From Taklimakanibacter deserti (lineage in GTDB: Bacteria; Pseudomonadota; Alphaproteobacteria; Rhizobiales; Aestuariivirgaceae): DNA of 64,000 bases. Under the pieces are notes generated by a model. That model saw only the letters and a program-made list of their open reading frames with translations. It had not been told where the DNA came from and searched no databases. A program made the translations under genes and the position numbers. Every line of letters starts with the position of its first letter. Positions within the stretch are counted from its first letter, which is position 1. The stretch lies in NCBI GenBank assembly GCA_003574785.1, contig QORU01000002.1:499506-563505 (forward strand), given 5' to 3'. Below are positions 51,902 through 60,360 of the stretch, in pieces.

Positions 51902-53047
51902 CTACTCGGCGGCTTGCGGCCGGCGCTCGTCACGCATCTTGAAGCGCTTCATGAGGCCGCCGACCGTGTCGCGGAAGCCGCCATATTCGAGCTCCGAATA
52001 GGGCAGCATGGCGGCACCGGACCAGCCTTGGCTGCGCATCTCGATCGCCTTGCGCTGGGCCGACCGTCTGACCTCGTCCCAGGCCGGGTTGTCGAAGAAG
52101 TCGGTATGGGATTCGGAGAAGCGGCCCTCTCTGTCGATGGAGAAGCCGACGCAGGAGACGATGGGCAGGCAGTAGAGACCGGTCACGGCCGTGTTGATGG
52201 GCACGGGCATGAGCGGCATGACATGCGAGCCGCGCGCGTCGCCGCCCACGAAATGCGCCTTGGCGAAGGGCGAGACGATTTCTTCCGGCGCCGGGAATAT
52301 CCCCTGGTTCCTGAGGATCGCGACAGGATCATCCTTGCCGGTATACTTGCCGGCGATCGAATGGAGCCGCTGCGCCGACACGGAAGCGGCGGGCTCTCCA
52401 TGGGTACGCGAGACGATGCGATCGATGCCGAAGCGCTCATTGTCGCGCAGCAATGCGGCGATGCGGTAGCCCTCTTCCGGCGCATCGAGTTCGATCACGC
52501 TGTCGCCCGCCGTGTTGTCCATGTCGATGATGTGGAAGCTGAAACCCTTGATCATCTGGGGCAGCATGAGGCCGGCGCAATACATGGGGTCGGCGAAGGC
52601 CAGATAGAGCGGCAGGTTGTAGGCGCCGGGGCCGCATTTGTCGGCGGCGAACACCATGAAGGACTCGGCGGGCCGGACACCTGAGAGGCTGTGCTCGAAA
52701 GTGAGCTCGGCGACACCGGGTCCGGCGCCGCGGATGTTTCCCGACGGCGCGTCGACCAGGAGATCCTGGCCGGCGCCATAGAGCCCGGCGGCCTTGGCGA
52801 TCGACGTTGCCTTGAGAAAACTGTTCCAAGCGAATTGGTGCACCTCGCGGCTCCCCTCGCCCTGGGTGTGGGTCATGAGGATCGCGATATCATCGCCCGT
52901 GTGGCAGACGAAGCCGTCGATCAGGAGGCCGGTATCGATCGCTCTTGCGACCTCGCTCCTCACACTGTCCAGCATGGCTGTGGATGGCTTCGTATGCCCG
53001 CCGATCGAGCCGACATCGGCCTTGATGACGGAAACGGTCATTCTCAT
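51902..53047 (-). CDS. fbp: Archaeal-type bifunctional fructose-1,6-bisphosphate aldolase/phosphatase
   Basis: 381-residue cytosolic enzyme that condenses triose phosphates and then removes the C1 phosphate, making fructose 6-phosphate irreversibly for gluconeogenesis. All hallmarks of the archaeal/thermophile enzyme are present: Asp11 and His18 in IKADVGSIGGHTKP, Asp52-Asp53 in HTGDDIAILMTHTQGEG, the GAGQDLLVDA stretch, GVAELTFEHSL, Asp136 in FAADKCGPGAYNLPLYLAFA, and Tyr235/Lys238/Asp239/Asp240 in AGKYTGKDDPVAI. ATG 53047 has GAGGAAA before it; the longer frame is rejected. Single gene, no Calvin or glycolytic gene beside it. Transfer is plausible but base use looks native. Confidence 0.93.
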   Translation of the reverse strand: MRMTVSVIKADVGSIGGHTKPSTAMLDSVRSEVARAIDTGLLIDGFVCHTGDDIAILMTHTQGEGSREVHQFAWNSFLKATSIAKAAGLYGAGQDLLVDAPSGNIRGAGPGVAELTFEHSLSGVRPAESFMVFAADKCGPGAYNLPLYLAFADPMYCAGLMLPQMIKGFSFHIIDMDNTAGDSVIELDAPEEGYRIAALLRDNERFGIDRIVSRTHGEPAASVSAQRLHSIAGKYTGKDDPVAILRNQGIFPAPEEIVSPFAKAHFVGGDARGSHVMPLMPVPINTAVTGLYCLPIVSCVGFSIDREGRFSESHTDFFDNPAWDEVRRSAQRKAIEMRSQGWSGAAMLPYSELEYGGFRDTVGGLMKRFKMRDERRPQAAE

Positions 53048-53236
53048 GGCATTTCCTCCCCGACCTGACTCGCGAGCCGCGCAACGGCCCTCGCTCCGCC
53101 GGGGCGGCGGCGCGGCTCTTTCTCCAACCATATGAAACGCCGTGCGTTGCGAGTGGTTCCACGCGCTCACCGGCGCGGATCGCAAAACAATGAATGCCCG
53201 CCCAACCTAGGTATCATCTTCCAGCCTTCTGGGGTT

Positions 53237-53359
53237 TCAGGCCTGACGCGCCACCAGCTCGGCGTACCGCTGCAGATACAGCGGCCAGCCTTGATCGCCG
53301 GCAACACCGTCGCGCACGCTTTCCCAACCTTCGACGTGTCCTTTTACATGCGTGCTCAT
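53237..53359 (-). pseudogene. SRPBCC-family remnant with internal deletion
   Basis: A 40-codon frame, MSTHVKGHVEGWESVRDGVA then GDQGWPLYLQRYAELVARQA, is the C-terminal helix of an AHSA1-type SRPBCC protein fused directly to a start codon. The central 100 or so residues are missing. Its ATG overlaps the stop of the ArsR fragment at 53356 (ATGA), the layout of the intact pair at 6210-6994. Confidence 0.7.
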
Positions 53360-53625
53360 TGCGACTTCTCCGGTGGTTGCTCGACGGCGAGCTTGTAGGC
53401 CGCGAGCGTCTTGCTCCAGAACCGGTCGAGTTCCGCGCGAAGGCGCGCCAGCCCCTCGGGATCGACCCGGTAGATGCGTTGCTTTCCGGCCCGCATGTCG
53501 ACCACGAGACCGGCATCCTTGAGCACCTTCAGGTGCTGCGAGACCGCCGGCCGGCTCACCGGCAGGGCACGAGCCAGTTCGCCGACCGAGCACGGATGCT
53601 CGCTCAGCCGCTCGAAGATCGTGCG
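53356..53625 (-). pseudogene. ArsR-family repressor fragment lacking its N-terminus
   Basis: Reading from 53625 gives RTIFERLSEHPCSVGELARA, then LPVSRPAVSQHLKVLKDAGL and QRIYRVDPEGLARLRAELDR, the body of an ArsR repressor. An in-frame TGA at 53628-53626 stands right before it, where the ALADPTRR part and start codon should be. The sequence then joins directly to the 3' end of the hydrolase gene, so the 5' end was lost by deletion. A GTG at 53559 would leave only 67 residues. Confidence 0.75.
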
Positions 53626-53662
53626 TCAACCTTGTCCGATGCGCTTCACTGCGGGCTTCGTT

Positions 53663-54433
53663 CTACTCCTCGCCGACAGCGCGGGCCGCTTTTTCGATGA
53701 CGCGCGCAACCGCCTCGGGCTCAGAGATGTAGACCAGGTGGCTGCCCTTGATCTCGGTTATCTGGGCGCCCGAGCGCTCATACATCCAGCGTGCAAGCTT
53801 GGGATTGAGCGCCCTATCCTCGGTGGCGATGATCCCGTAGCTCGGCTTGTCGCGCCAGGCGGCGACCGTCGCCGGCGCATCGAAAGCGGCGGCGGCCACC
53901 GGCGTCTGTGCGTTCGCCATGTAGCCTGCCAGCGCCGGCGGCAGATCGGCCGCGACGTCGGCAGCGAATTTGGCCGAGTCGACGAAGATGAAGCCGTCCT
54001 TGGTCAGCTTCAGGTCGCTCGCCGGCACCTCTCCCGGCATCGACGAGGCGAGCCCGCTGGTCGTTTCGCCTATGTCGGGCTGCACCGCCGCGACATAGAC
54101 CAGCGCCTTGACCTTGGGATCCGCGCCCACAACCGTGATGATGGCGCCGCCATAGCTGTGGCCGACGAGGATGACCGGTCCTTCCTGCCGGTCGAGGACG
54201 CGTTTCGTCGCCGCCACATCATCGGCGAGGCCGGTGAGCGGCTGCTGGACCACGCTCACGCGGTACCCGTCCTTTGTCAGAATGTCATAAACGCCGCGCC
54301 ATCCCGAACCGTCGGTATTGGCGCCATGCACGAGCACGATGTTTTTCGCCGGCGACCCGGCTTCGGCAGCCGGGCCGATGACGAGTACTATGACCGCGAA
54401 GACAATGCCGAGCGCCAATCCCATGGTCCTCAT
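53663..54433 (-). CDS. Exported alpha/beta hydrolase 3
   Basis: 256 residues, signal peptide MRTMGLALGIVFAVIVLVIG, PAAEAG. Oxyanion hole NIVLVHGANTDGSGWRGVYD, nucleophile ILVGHSYGGAIITVVG, Asp in DRALNPKLARWMYERSG and His in GSHLVYISEPEAVARVIEKA. Closely resembles hydrolase 1 at 43448. It begins 14 bp after the DUF899-2 stop (same strand) and is thus under the element-C promoter. An in-frame start at 54481 would overlap DUF899-2. Confidence 0.9.
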   Translation of the reverse strand: MRTMGLALGIVFAVIVLVIGPAAEAGSPAKNIVLVHGANTDGSGWRGVYDILTKDGYRVSVVQQPLTGLADDVAATKRVLDRQEGPVILVGHSYGGAIITVVGADPKVKALVYVAAVQPDIGETTSGLASSMPGEVPASDLKLTKDGFIFVDSAKFAADVAADLPPALAGYMANAQTPVAAAAFDAPATVAAWRDKPSYGIIATEDRALNPKLARWMYERSGAQITEIKGSHLVYISEPEAVARVIEKAARAVGEE

Positions 54434-54446
54434 CGTCTGACGGGCC

Positions 54447-55196
54447 TCAGCAGCATGAAGCGGCGGCCGTTCCCGGCTCATAACGGTCGTGGTGGCGCAC
54501 CCACTCCATCTTGTGATCGACGTCGCGTTCGTCGCGGCCCTTGGGCATGAGGTCGAGCATGTTATAGGTGCCCATCATCACTTCCACGCCGCGCGCATAG
54601 GTCGAATAGCTGTGGAAGACATCGCCCGCATCATCCTTGATGAACGCGCTGATGCCGGGCAACTCCTCTTCATTATGGGGCGAGGTGCCGTAATTGTAGC
54701 CGATAGCGCCTTTGGCCACCTCTTCCGGCGTGAAGCTGACGCCGAAATCATAGTTGAAGTCGCTCTCATGCGACGACACCCAGGTGAACTGCCAGCCCAT
54801 GCGCCGGCGGAAGCGCTCGATCTCGGCGAGAGGTGCGCGCGAGACGGCGACGAACGTGACGTCGCGCTCCGCCAGGTGGGCCGTCATGCCGTCGCTGTGA
54901 TCGGCCATATAGGAGCAGCTCGGGCAGCCTTCCTCCCATCCGGGGCCGAGCATGAAGTGCTGCACCAGGAGCTGGCGGCGGCCGTCGAACAGCTCGGCCA
55001 GCGTGCGCCGGCCGTCCGGCGTCTCGAAAACATAATCCTTGTCGATGCGCACCCAGGGCAGCGCGCGGCGCTCGCGGGCGACCTGATCTCTGAGGCGCAT
55101 CGCTTCCTTCTCGCGCGCCAGGAGCTTCTTGCGTTCGGCGATCCATTGCACCCTGGGAAGGACACGATGGTTCCCGGTGTTCGTCATATTGGTCAT
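54447..55196 (-). CDS. DUF899 thioredoxin-fold protein 2
   Basis: 249 residues, paralogue of the 7887 protein. Shared marks: ALPWVRIDKDYVFETPDGRR, LLVQHFMLGPGWEEGCPSCS with CxxC, then AERDVTFVAVSRAPLAEIER, FTWVSSHESDFNYDFGVSF and VFHSYSTYARGVEVM. The C-terminus has a Cys-Cys pair. Element C of the shared motif lies 75 bp upstream with its own -10, so it is regulated like DUF899-1. Operon with the exported hydrolase. Function unknown; redox or oxidative stress is inferred. Confidence 0.9.
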   Translation of the reverse strand: MTNMTNTGNHRVLPRVQWIAERKKLLAREKEAMRLRDQVARERRALPWVRIDKDYVFETPDGRRTLAELFDGRRQLLVQHFMLGPGWEEGCPSCSYMADHSDGMTAHLAERDVTFVAVSRAPLAEIERFRRRMGWQFTWVSSHESDFNYDFGVSFTPEEVAKGAIGYNYGTSPHNEEELPGISAFIKDDAGDVFHSYSTYARGVEVMMGTYNMLDLMPKGRDERDVDHKMEWVRHHDRYEPGTAAASCC

Positions 55197-55269
55197 GGCT
55201 TCGCCTCCTTCGTCTCGCTGCTCTCACCGTCTCACACGAGAACACTTAAGGCGGAACCCGGAACGGCGG

Positions 55270-55291
55270 GAGTGACAAATGTGACGTGATT
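55270..55291 (-). promoter_or_regulatory. Shared 22-bp regulatory element, copy C, with -10 at 55244-55249
   Basis: On the minus strand it reads AATCACGTCACA, T, TTGTCACTC, followed 23 bp after TTGTCA by TTAAGT. Direct repeats GTCAC nine bases apart are clearest in this copy. It also overlaps the last codons of the cupin at 55290. Confidence 0.65.
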
Positions 55292-55775
55292 ACCGTTCAG
55301 TCGGCGGCAGCTCGATCGTCACGCCATATTTGGCGCCGATGGCGATGAGCTTGGCGAAATCCGGCGTGCCTTGGATATGGGCGGCTTCGAATTCGGCGAA
55401 CATCTGGTCGAGGCCGACGCTGGGCGCGCTCAGGATCAGCACGCGGGCAGGCTTGTCGCCCAGATTGCGGACCGCATGGCGCACGCCCCGTGCGCCGAAG
55501 AAGAAGCCGCCGGGTGCCACGCGCTGGGGCGCCGTTCCGCCCTCGAAGTCGAAGGTGAGCTCGCCCTCCAGCACATAGAAGGCTTCATCTTCCCGCGAAT
55601 GGGTGTGCGGCGGCGCGCCCGAGCCCGGCGGGAGCACCGCTTCCCAGAGCGAGAAGGATCCGCCTGTCTCGGCAGCGGTCGCCTTGTAGAGATGGGTGAC
55701 GCTGAGGAAACTGATCGTGGACCCGGCATTGGGCGCTCGCACGAAGGATCGGGCTGCCGCGGCTTTGTCATCCAT
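55290..55775 (-). CDS. Cupin-domain protein 2
   Basis: 161 residues, one or two cupin barrels: SFSLWEAVLPPGSGAPPHTH, SREDEAFYVLEGELTFDFEG, RVAPGGFFFGARGVRHAVRN, DKPARVLILSAPSVGLDQMF. Metal ligands His-His-Glu in PPHTHSREDE and His in VRHAV are present. No signal peptide. ATG 55775 chosen for the family start. Divergent from the methyltransferase at 55861. Small-molecule binding or dioxygenase role is open. Confidence 0.87.
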   Translation of the reverse strand: MDDKAAAARSFVRAPNAGSTISFLSVTHLYKATAAETGGSFSLWEAVLPPGSGAPPHTHSREDEAFYVLEGELTFDFEGGTAPQRVAPGGFFFGARGVRHAVRNLGDKPARVLILSAPSVGLDQMFAEFEAAHIQGTPDFAKLIAIGAKYGVTIELPPTER

Positions 55776-55813
55776 GGTCGGTCTCCATTGTGTGTTCCTC
55801 GTCACCGCTCGAG

Positions 55814-55819
55814 TATAAT
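55814..55819 (+). promoter_or_regulatory. Perfect -10 hexamer before the methyltransferase
   Basis: TATAAT at 55814-55819, 42 bp before ATG 55861 in the divergent region with the cupin. No matching -35 at 17 bp. Confidence 0.4.
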
Positions 55820-55860
55820 CAGATTTTGTGGCGCAAGATGAGCCGGCGAAAGGCTATTGC

Positions 55861-56646
55861 ATGAGCGAACAGAAAATCCGTTTCGATGATGGTGCGGCCT
55901 ATGAGCAGATGATGGGGATCTGGAGCGGGCTTGCGGGAAAAACCTTCCTCGACTGGCTGGCGCCGCCCAAAGCTTTGCGCTGGATCGATGTGGGCTGCGG
56001 CAACGGCGCCTTCACCGAGCTCCTGGTCGAGAACTGCGCCCCCTCGGAGGTTCAGGGCATCGACCCCTCGGAAGGACAGCTCGCTTATGCCCGCACCCGT
56101 CCGGGCGCGCGCCTGGCGGAATTCCGCCTCGGCGATGCGATGGCGCTTCCTTTCCCCGCCGACAGGTTCGATGCCGCCATCATGGCGCTCGTCCTCGTCT
56201 TCGTGCCGGAGCCGGCGAAAGCTGTCGCGGAAATGCTGCGCGTGGTGCGGCCGGGCGGCATCGTCGCGGCCTATATGTGGGATATGCCGGGTGGCGGCTT
56301 TCCCTTGGAACCGCTCCTCATCGAGATGCGCGCCATGGAGATCACGGCGCCACGCCCCCCGCAAAGGGAGGCATCGCGCATGGAGGCGATGCTGGATTTG
56401 TGGAACGGGGCGGGGCTCGAGAACGTCGAGACGCGCGAGATCACCGTGCACCGGACCTTCGCCGATTTCGACGACTGGTGGATGACCGGCATGAAGTCGC
56501 CCTCGCTTGGCCCCACCATCGCGGCGCTCTCCCCGCAAGACCACGCTGCGCTCAAGAGCCGGGTGCGCGCGCGCCTGCCCGCGGCGAGCGACGGGCGGAT
56601 CACCTATGCCGCGCGCGCCAATGCGATCAAAGGATCGAGGAGTTGA
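55861..56646 (+). CDS. Class I SAM-dependent methyltransferase (Methyltransf_11 type)
   Basis: 261 residues: WIDVGCGNGAFTELLVENCA (motif I), EVQGIDPSEGQLAYARTRPG (II), FRLGDAMALPFPADRFDAAI (III/IV), EMLRVVRPGGIVAAYMWDMP. Ubiquinone-biosynthesis-like UbiE/COQ5-type core but no specific features. Starts 261 codons before a GFA gene 3 bp downstream, so both form an operon. Substrate unknown. Confidence 0.88.
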   Translation: MSEQKIRFDDGAAYEQMMGIWSGLAGKTFLDWLAPPKALRWIDVGCGNGAFTELLVENCAPSEVQGIDPSEGQLAYARTRPGARLAEFRLGDAMALPFPADRFDAAIMALVLVFVPEPAKAVAEMLRVVRPGGIVAAYMWDMPGGGFPLEPLLIEMRAMEITAPRPPQREASRMEAMLDLWNGAGLENVETREITVHRTFADFDDWWMTGMKSPSLGPTIAALSPQDHAALKSRVRARLPAASDGRITYAARANAIKGSRS

Positions 56647-56649
56647 GCC

Positions 56650-57090
56650 ATGACCGACGCGACGAGGACGGCCACCTGCCGCTGCGGACAGCTCACGGCT
56701 GAATGCACCGGCGAGCCGGTGCGCGTGTCGGTGTGCCACTGCCTCGATTGCCAGAAGCGCTCGGGCAGCGCCTTTGCCGTCCAGGCGCGCTGGCCGGAGG
56801 ACCAGGTTCGGGTTACGGGCGAAGCGAAGATTTGGGAGCGCGTCGCCGACAGCGGCCATCGCGCCACCTATCGCTTCTGTCCCCAATGCGGATCGACCGT
56901 CACCTATGTGATCGAAGGCTGGCCGGGTCTCGTCGCCGTGCCGCTCGGCGCCTTCGCCAATCTCCAATTTCCAAAGCCCCGCTTCTCCGTCTACGAGCAT
57001 CGCAAGCATGACTGGGTCGCGATCGTCGGCGACGACATCGAGCATTCATCGACGCCCGGCGTCCCGCGCATGCCGGACCATCGCCACTGA
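56650..57090 (+). CDS. GFA-family zinc protein 3
   Basis: 146 residues: CRCGQLTAECTGEPVRVSVC, HCLDCQKRSGSAFAVQARWP, RFCPQCGSTVTYVIEGWPGL. The QKRSG motif after the third cysteine is the classical GFA pattern, unlike GFA-2. It follows the methyltransferase by 3 bp. Zinc, glutathione adducts or thiols are possible substrates. Ends 3 bp before the convergent monooxygenase stop. Confidence 0.9.
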   Translation: MTDATRTATCRCGQLTAECTGEPVRVSVCHCLDCQKRSGSAFAVQARWPEDQVRVTGEAKIWERVADSGHRATYRFCPQCGSTVTYVIEGWPGLVAVPLGAFANLQFPKPRFSVYEHRKHDWVAIVGDDIEHSSTPGVPRMPDHRH

Positions 57091-57093
57091 GGC

Positions 57094-58704
57094 TTAGGAG
57101 GGACGCGCGAAGATCCGTCCGAAATATTGGGCCAGGCCCGGTGATCGCCAGGACGCGCCGCGCCAGCCAATGTATCCGTCCGGCCGCACCATGACGGCGC
57201 GAGCATCGCTTCCATAGGCTTTGGCGAATCCGCCCTCGGCGTCGAGATAACCGGGGAGCTGCGGCATGTCGGGCACCGCCGTCCGGGTGATCGCCGCGGC
57301 ACGAACCGATGGTCCCCATTGCTTTCGCAGATCACGCGCAAAGGCGGCCGCATCATCCGTTTGCGCCCGATCGTCGATCTGGATCAGCAGGACGTGGCCG
57401 GTTCCCTTGATGATGTCGAACAGGCGCAGCGGAAAGCCGAAGCCCGACCGGACCAATCCCTGCACATCGGGCGCGCGGTCGCCGGCCAAAGGTCCGTCCG
57501 TCGCCAAGGACGGCTCGTCGGCGACGAAGGGCGTGCCGCGATAGGAGACCAGGATCTGCGTGTCGGCCAGGCGGTCGGGCGCCTTGCCTTTCTCGCGGCC
57601 GTAATTCTCGCTCGCCGCCTGGGTGCGCTTCACCACATCGGCGCCGACCGGGCGGCGTTCGGCATCATAGCTGTCGAGCAGCTCGCTGCGGCCTGAGCCC
57701 TGCACCACCAGCGCCAGCTTCCAGGCGAGATTGTAGGCGTCCTGGATGCCGGTGTTCATGCCCTGCCCGCCGGTCGGGGGATGGATATGGGCGGCATCGC
57801 CCGCGATGAAGGCGCGGTCCTTGCGGTACTCGGACGCCAGCCGCATGCTGATACGGAAGACCGACGACCAGCGCAGGTCGGAGAGCTTTGGCTTGGCGGG
57901 AACCATATCGTCGGCAACGGCCTGCAGGTCGGAAAGCGACGGCCCTTTCAACTCGGCCTGGATGCCGTGTTCCGTGCCGCCTTCCGGATTGAGCGAGGCC
58001 GGCGCCAGCATGGAAACGCGATATCGTCCGGCCTCCGGTAGCGGAATGGCGATGAACATGTCGGGCGGCCCATCTGGCCTCGGCCTTACCGCCCGGAACG
58101 CCATGCCGTAAGGAAGATCCCAGGCGATGTGCACGTCGCCCAGCATGAAAGGCCAGGGATAAGCCTCGCCGTCGAAACCGATGTCGAGCGCCTTGCGCAC
58201 CGCGCTATGAGCGCCGTCGCAGCCCACGACATAGCTGAAGCGCGCCTCTTCCGTCGCCCCCTCCCCCTTGCGCAGCGTGACGGCGACGCCGTTGCTGTCC
58301 TGCGTCAAGGCGACGAGCTCGGTGCCGCGTTCGATGTCCCCGCCGAGATTTTGAAGATGCTCGGTCAGCAGGCGTTCCGTCTCGTATTGGGGCAGGCCCA
58401 GCTGGGCGAAGGGCAGGCCGAGCGGCGGCGCAACAACTTCCTGCGCCGGCTTGCCATCTATCACCGAACGCAAGCCCGTGATCCACAGCCCGCTGTCGAT
58501 CATCTCGCGCACGATGCCCATATCCTCCCAGACTTCGAGCGTGCGCGGCGTGACGCCGATGGCGCGGCAAAAGGGAAGCGCCTCTTGAGCGCGGTCGATC
58601 AGGCGGCAGCGCACCCCATGGCGCCTGAGCTCGCTCGCCATGGTCAGTCCCACAGGACCCGCGCCCACGACGAGGATTGGTTTTTGCGTGCTGTCACTGG
58701 ACAT
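57094..58704 (-). CDS. FAD-dependent aromatic-ring monooxygenase (PheA/TfdB type)
   Basis: 536-residue class A flavoprotein. FAD motif ILVVGAGPVGLTMASELRRH near residue 10, then GVRCRLIDRAQEALPFCRAI, the DG motif VVGCDGAHSAVRKALDIG, GD motif FIAGDAAHIHPPTGGQGMNT with GIQDAYNLAWKLALV, and a thioredoxin-like C-terminal domain (LLIQIDDRAQTDDAAAFARD). Phenol or polyketide hydroxylation would be the activity. GGGGGAAG precedes ATG 58704. Convergent with GFA-3. Confidence 0.92.
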   Translation of the reverse strand: MSSDSTQKPILVVGAGPVGLTMASELRRHGVRCRLIDRAQEALPFCRAIGVTPRTLEVWEDMGIVREMIDSGLWITGLRSVIDGKPAQEVVAPPLGLPFAQLGLPQYETERLLTEHLQNLGGDIERGTELVALTQDSNGVAVTLRKGEGATEEARFSYVVGCDGAHSAVRKALDIGFDGEAYPWPFMLGDVHIAWDLPYGMAFRAVRPRPDGPPDMFIAIPLPEAGRYRVSMLAPASLNPEGGTEHGIQAELKGPSLSDLQAVADDMVPAKPKLSDLRWSSVFRISMRLASEYRKDRAFIAGDAAHIHPPTGGQGMNTGIQDAYNLAWKLALVVQGSGRSELLDSYDAERRPVGADVVKRTQAASENYGREKGKAPDRLADTQILVSYRGTPFVADEPSLATDGPLAGDRAPDVQGLVRSGFGFPLRLFDIIKGTGHVLLIQIDDRAQTDDAAAFARDLRKQWGPSVRAAAITRTAVPDMPQLPGYLDAEGGFAKAYGSDARAVMVRPDGYIGWRGASWRSPGLAQYFGRIFARPS

Positions 58705-58770
58705 GGTCTTCCCCCGGTTATCCGCGCCTAGCCTCATCGACCATAGCAGGCACCGATAGAGCTGACGACC

Positions 58771-59703
58771 CTATGCCGCCACCGGCGCCGGCGGGGTGAT
58801 GGCGATCGCGAAGGGCTTGTTGCCGACCGTGATCTCCGCCACGACCTTGTTGGTGGCGGTGGCGATGACCGAAACAATGTTCGATGTCGCGGCGGCATTC
58901 GTCACATAGGCATGTTTCCCGTCGGCGGTGATCGCCACGCCGAAAGGCTCCGCCCCCACGGGAATCGTGGCCGATACCGTGTTGCCGGCGGTATCGATCA
59001 CCGACACGTTGCCCGCGCCATGATTGGTCACATAGGCGTGTTTGCCGTCGGGCGTGACGGCCACGCCGACCGGGTCGGCGCCCACGGCGACCGTGGCCGA
59101 TACGCTGTGGGCCTGGGTGTCGATCACCGAGACCGCATTGGCGCCGCCATTCGTCAGATAGGCTTTCTTGCCATCCGGGCTCAAAGCTATTCCCCGTCCC
59201 GTCGTGCTGGTGGAGCCCTTGGGGACCTGGATGGTGGCCACCACCGTGTTGGTGCTCGTGTCGATCACCGTGACGCCTTGGAAACTCGTCACATAGGCGT
59301 GCTTGCCGTTCGGCGCGACGGCCACATCGATCGAATTGTCCATGTCGATCGTGGCCGTCACCTGGCTGGTCGCGGTGTCGAGCACCTTGACGGCGTGGTC
59401 ATTGCCGGAATTGGCGATATAGGCGTGCTTGCCGTCGCGGGTCAGCGCAATGCCGGCGATGAAGAAATCCGTCACATCCGGGATCGTCTCCGTGACGGTG
59501 TTGGTGGCGGTGTCGAGCACCGAGACGAAGGAGCCGGTCGCGGTCTGCCGGCTCGTGATAAAGGCGCGTTTGCCATTGGGGGTCAGCGCCACGCGGATGG
59601 GTGCCCCGGTCGTCGCGGGCGTGGCCACCACCAGGTTGGTCGCGAGATCGATCACCGAGACAGTGCCAGAACCCGTATTCGTCACATAGGCGAACGGTGC
59701 CAT
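58771..59703 (-). CDS. YVTN-repeat beta-propeller protein
   Basis: 310 residues of about seven 42-residue blades, each with the strand phrase AYVTN, VSVIDT, GxAITPDGKHAYV: MAPFAYVTNTGSGTVSVIDL, ALTPNGKRAFITSRQTATGS, GKHAYIANSGNDHAVKVLDT, GKHAYVTSFQGVTVIDTSTN, GKKAYLTNGGANAVSVIDTQ, GKHAYVTNHGAGNVSVIDTA, GKHAYVTNAAATSNIVSVIA. No signal peptide, though the C-terminus is Pro/Ala-rich. Propellers of this type are surface or periplasmic in many species, here apparently cytosolic. AGGAGGTG precedes ATG 59703; weak element D lies 49 bp upstream. Confidence 0.9.
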   Translation of the reverse strand: MAPFAYVTNTGSGTVSVIDLATNLVVATPATTGAPIRVALTPNGKRAFITSRQTATGSFVSVLDTATNTVTETIPDVTDFFIAGIALTRDGKHAYIANSGNDHAVKVLDTATSQVTATIDMDNSIDVAVAPNGKHAYVTSFQGVTVIDTSTNTVVATIQVPKGSTSTTGRGIALSPDGKKAYLTNGGANAVSVIDTQAHSVSATVAVGADPVGVAVTPDGKHAYVTNHGAGNVSVIDTAGNTVSATIPVGAEPFGVAITADGKHAYVTNAAATSNIVSVIATATNKVVAEITVGNKPFAIAITPPAPVAA

Positions 59704-59750
59704 TTTGAAACACCTCCTGTGATTTGCGAATGACATTAGGCGCGGCGAGA

Positions 59751-59773
59751 GAGTGATACTTACGTGGCGGAAT
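59751..59773 (-). promoter_or_regulatory. Shared regulatory element, weak copy D
   Basis: Minus strand: ATTCCGCCACGTA, then AGTATCACTC, resembling copies A, B, C and E but with one more base and TATCAC in place of TTGTCAC. Distance to the propeller ATG (49 bp) equals that of copy E. No -10 at the usual spacing, so it may be a divergent or dead copy. Confidence 0.4.
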
Positions 59774-59785
59774 ATCAAGTCACCA

Positions 59786-60283
59786 TCAGGACGGCGCCTT
59801 GGCTCGAGGATGCATCAGCAAAGTGAAGGCGACGCCATGCGTGATCATCAAGAGGGGCACGTAGATGATCGGGATCGCATAGGCGGCACCGAACTCTCCT
59901 GCTTGCGCCGGAAGGCCGACCGCGATCGCGTGATAATAGTTCAAGATGAGATCGGCCGTCCCCACCAGGTTGAAGGCGACGACGAACAACCAGAAGAGCG
60001 GACGCATCCGGACCGTGAGCAGCGCCAGCATGGCGAGAAGGCCGGTCGCCAGATCGCCATAGGCGGCGAAATGGGCGAAGCTCGAAGGCAAATTGGAGCC
60101 GACGACGCCCGGGACGATGAAGACCAGCCCGAAGAAGCGGAAGCTGTGCAGCATGGCGATGGCGCGGTGCGCCTCGACGCTCTCCATCGACTTGAGCCAG
60201 GGCAGGATATAGGCGCCAAGGCACAGCAGCCACGCGGCATAGCCGAGGACGAGCTGGATTTGGAAGACGAGTTCCGTCGACAT
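59786..60283 (-). CDS. Membrane protein of unknown function (DoxX-like size)
   Basis: 165 residues with four to five hydrophobic segments: LVFQIQLVLGYAAWLLCLGA, HSFRFFGLVFIVPGVVGSNL, YGDLATGLLAMLALLTV, LFWLFVVAFNLVGTADLILN, AIPIIYVPLLMITHGVAFTL. The NSLP/N-rich loop and central NLVGTADLILNYYHAI with polar residues are characteristic of a small conserved family that I cannot name. Divergent from the LysR at 60361, whose likely target it is. Stop 59786 lies 13 bp from element D. Confidence 0.78.
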   Translation of the reverse strand: MSTELVFQIQLVLGYAAWLLCLGAYILPWLKSMESVEAHRAIAMLHSFRFFGLVFIVPGVVGSNLPSSFAHFAAYGDLATGLLAMLALLTVRMRPLFWLFVVAFNLVGTADLILNYYHAIAVGLPAQAGEFGAAYAIPIIYVPLLMITHGVAFTLLMHPRAKAPS

Positions 60284-60360
60284 CAGAGGACTCCGTAAAT
60301 TGCGCGTCGGATATAGGACCGCTTCCGGCGAGCGACTATCGGCGATAATCTCGACAGGCT

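Noticed and set aside
53047..53185. Longer start of the FBP aldolase/phosphatase
   Set aside because: The extra 46 residues are Arg/Pro-rich without homology, and ATG 53047 has a Shine-Dalgarno and the family start.
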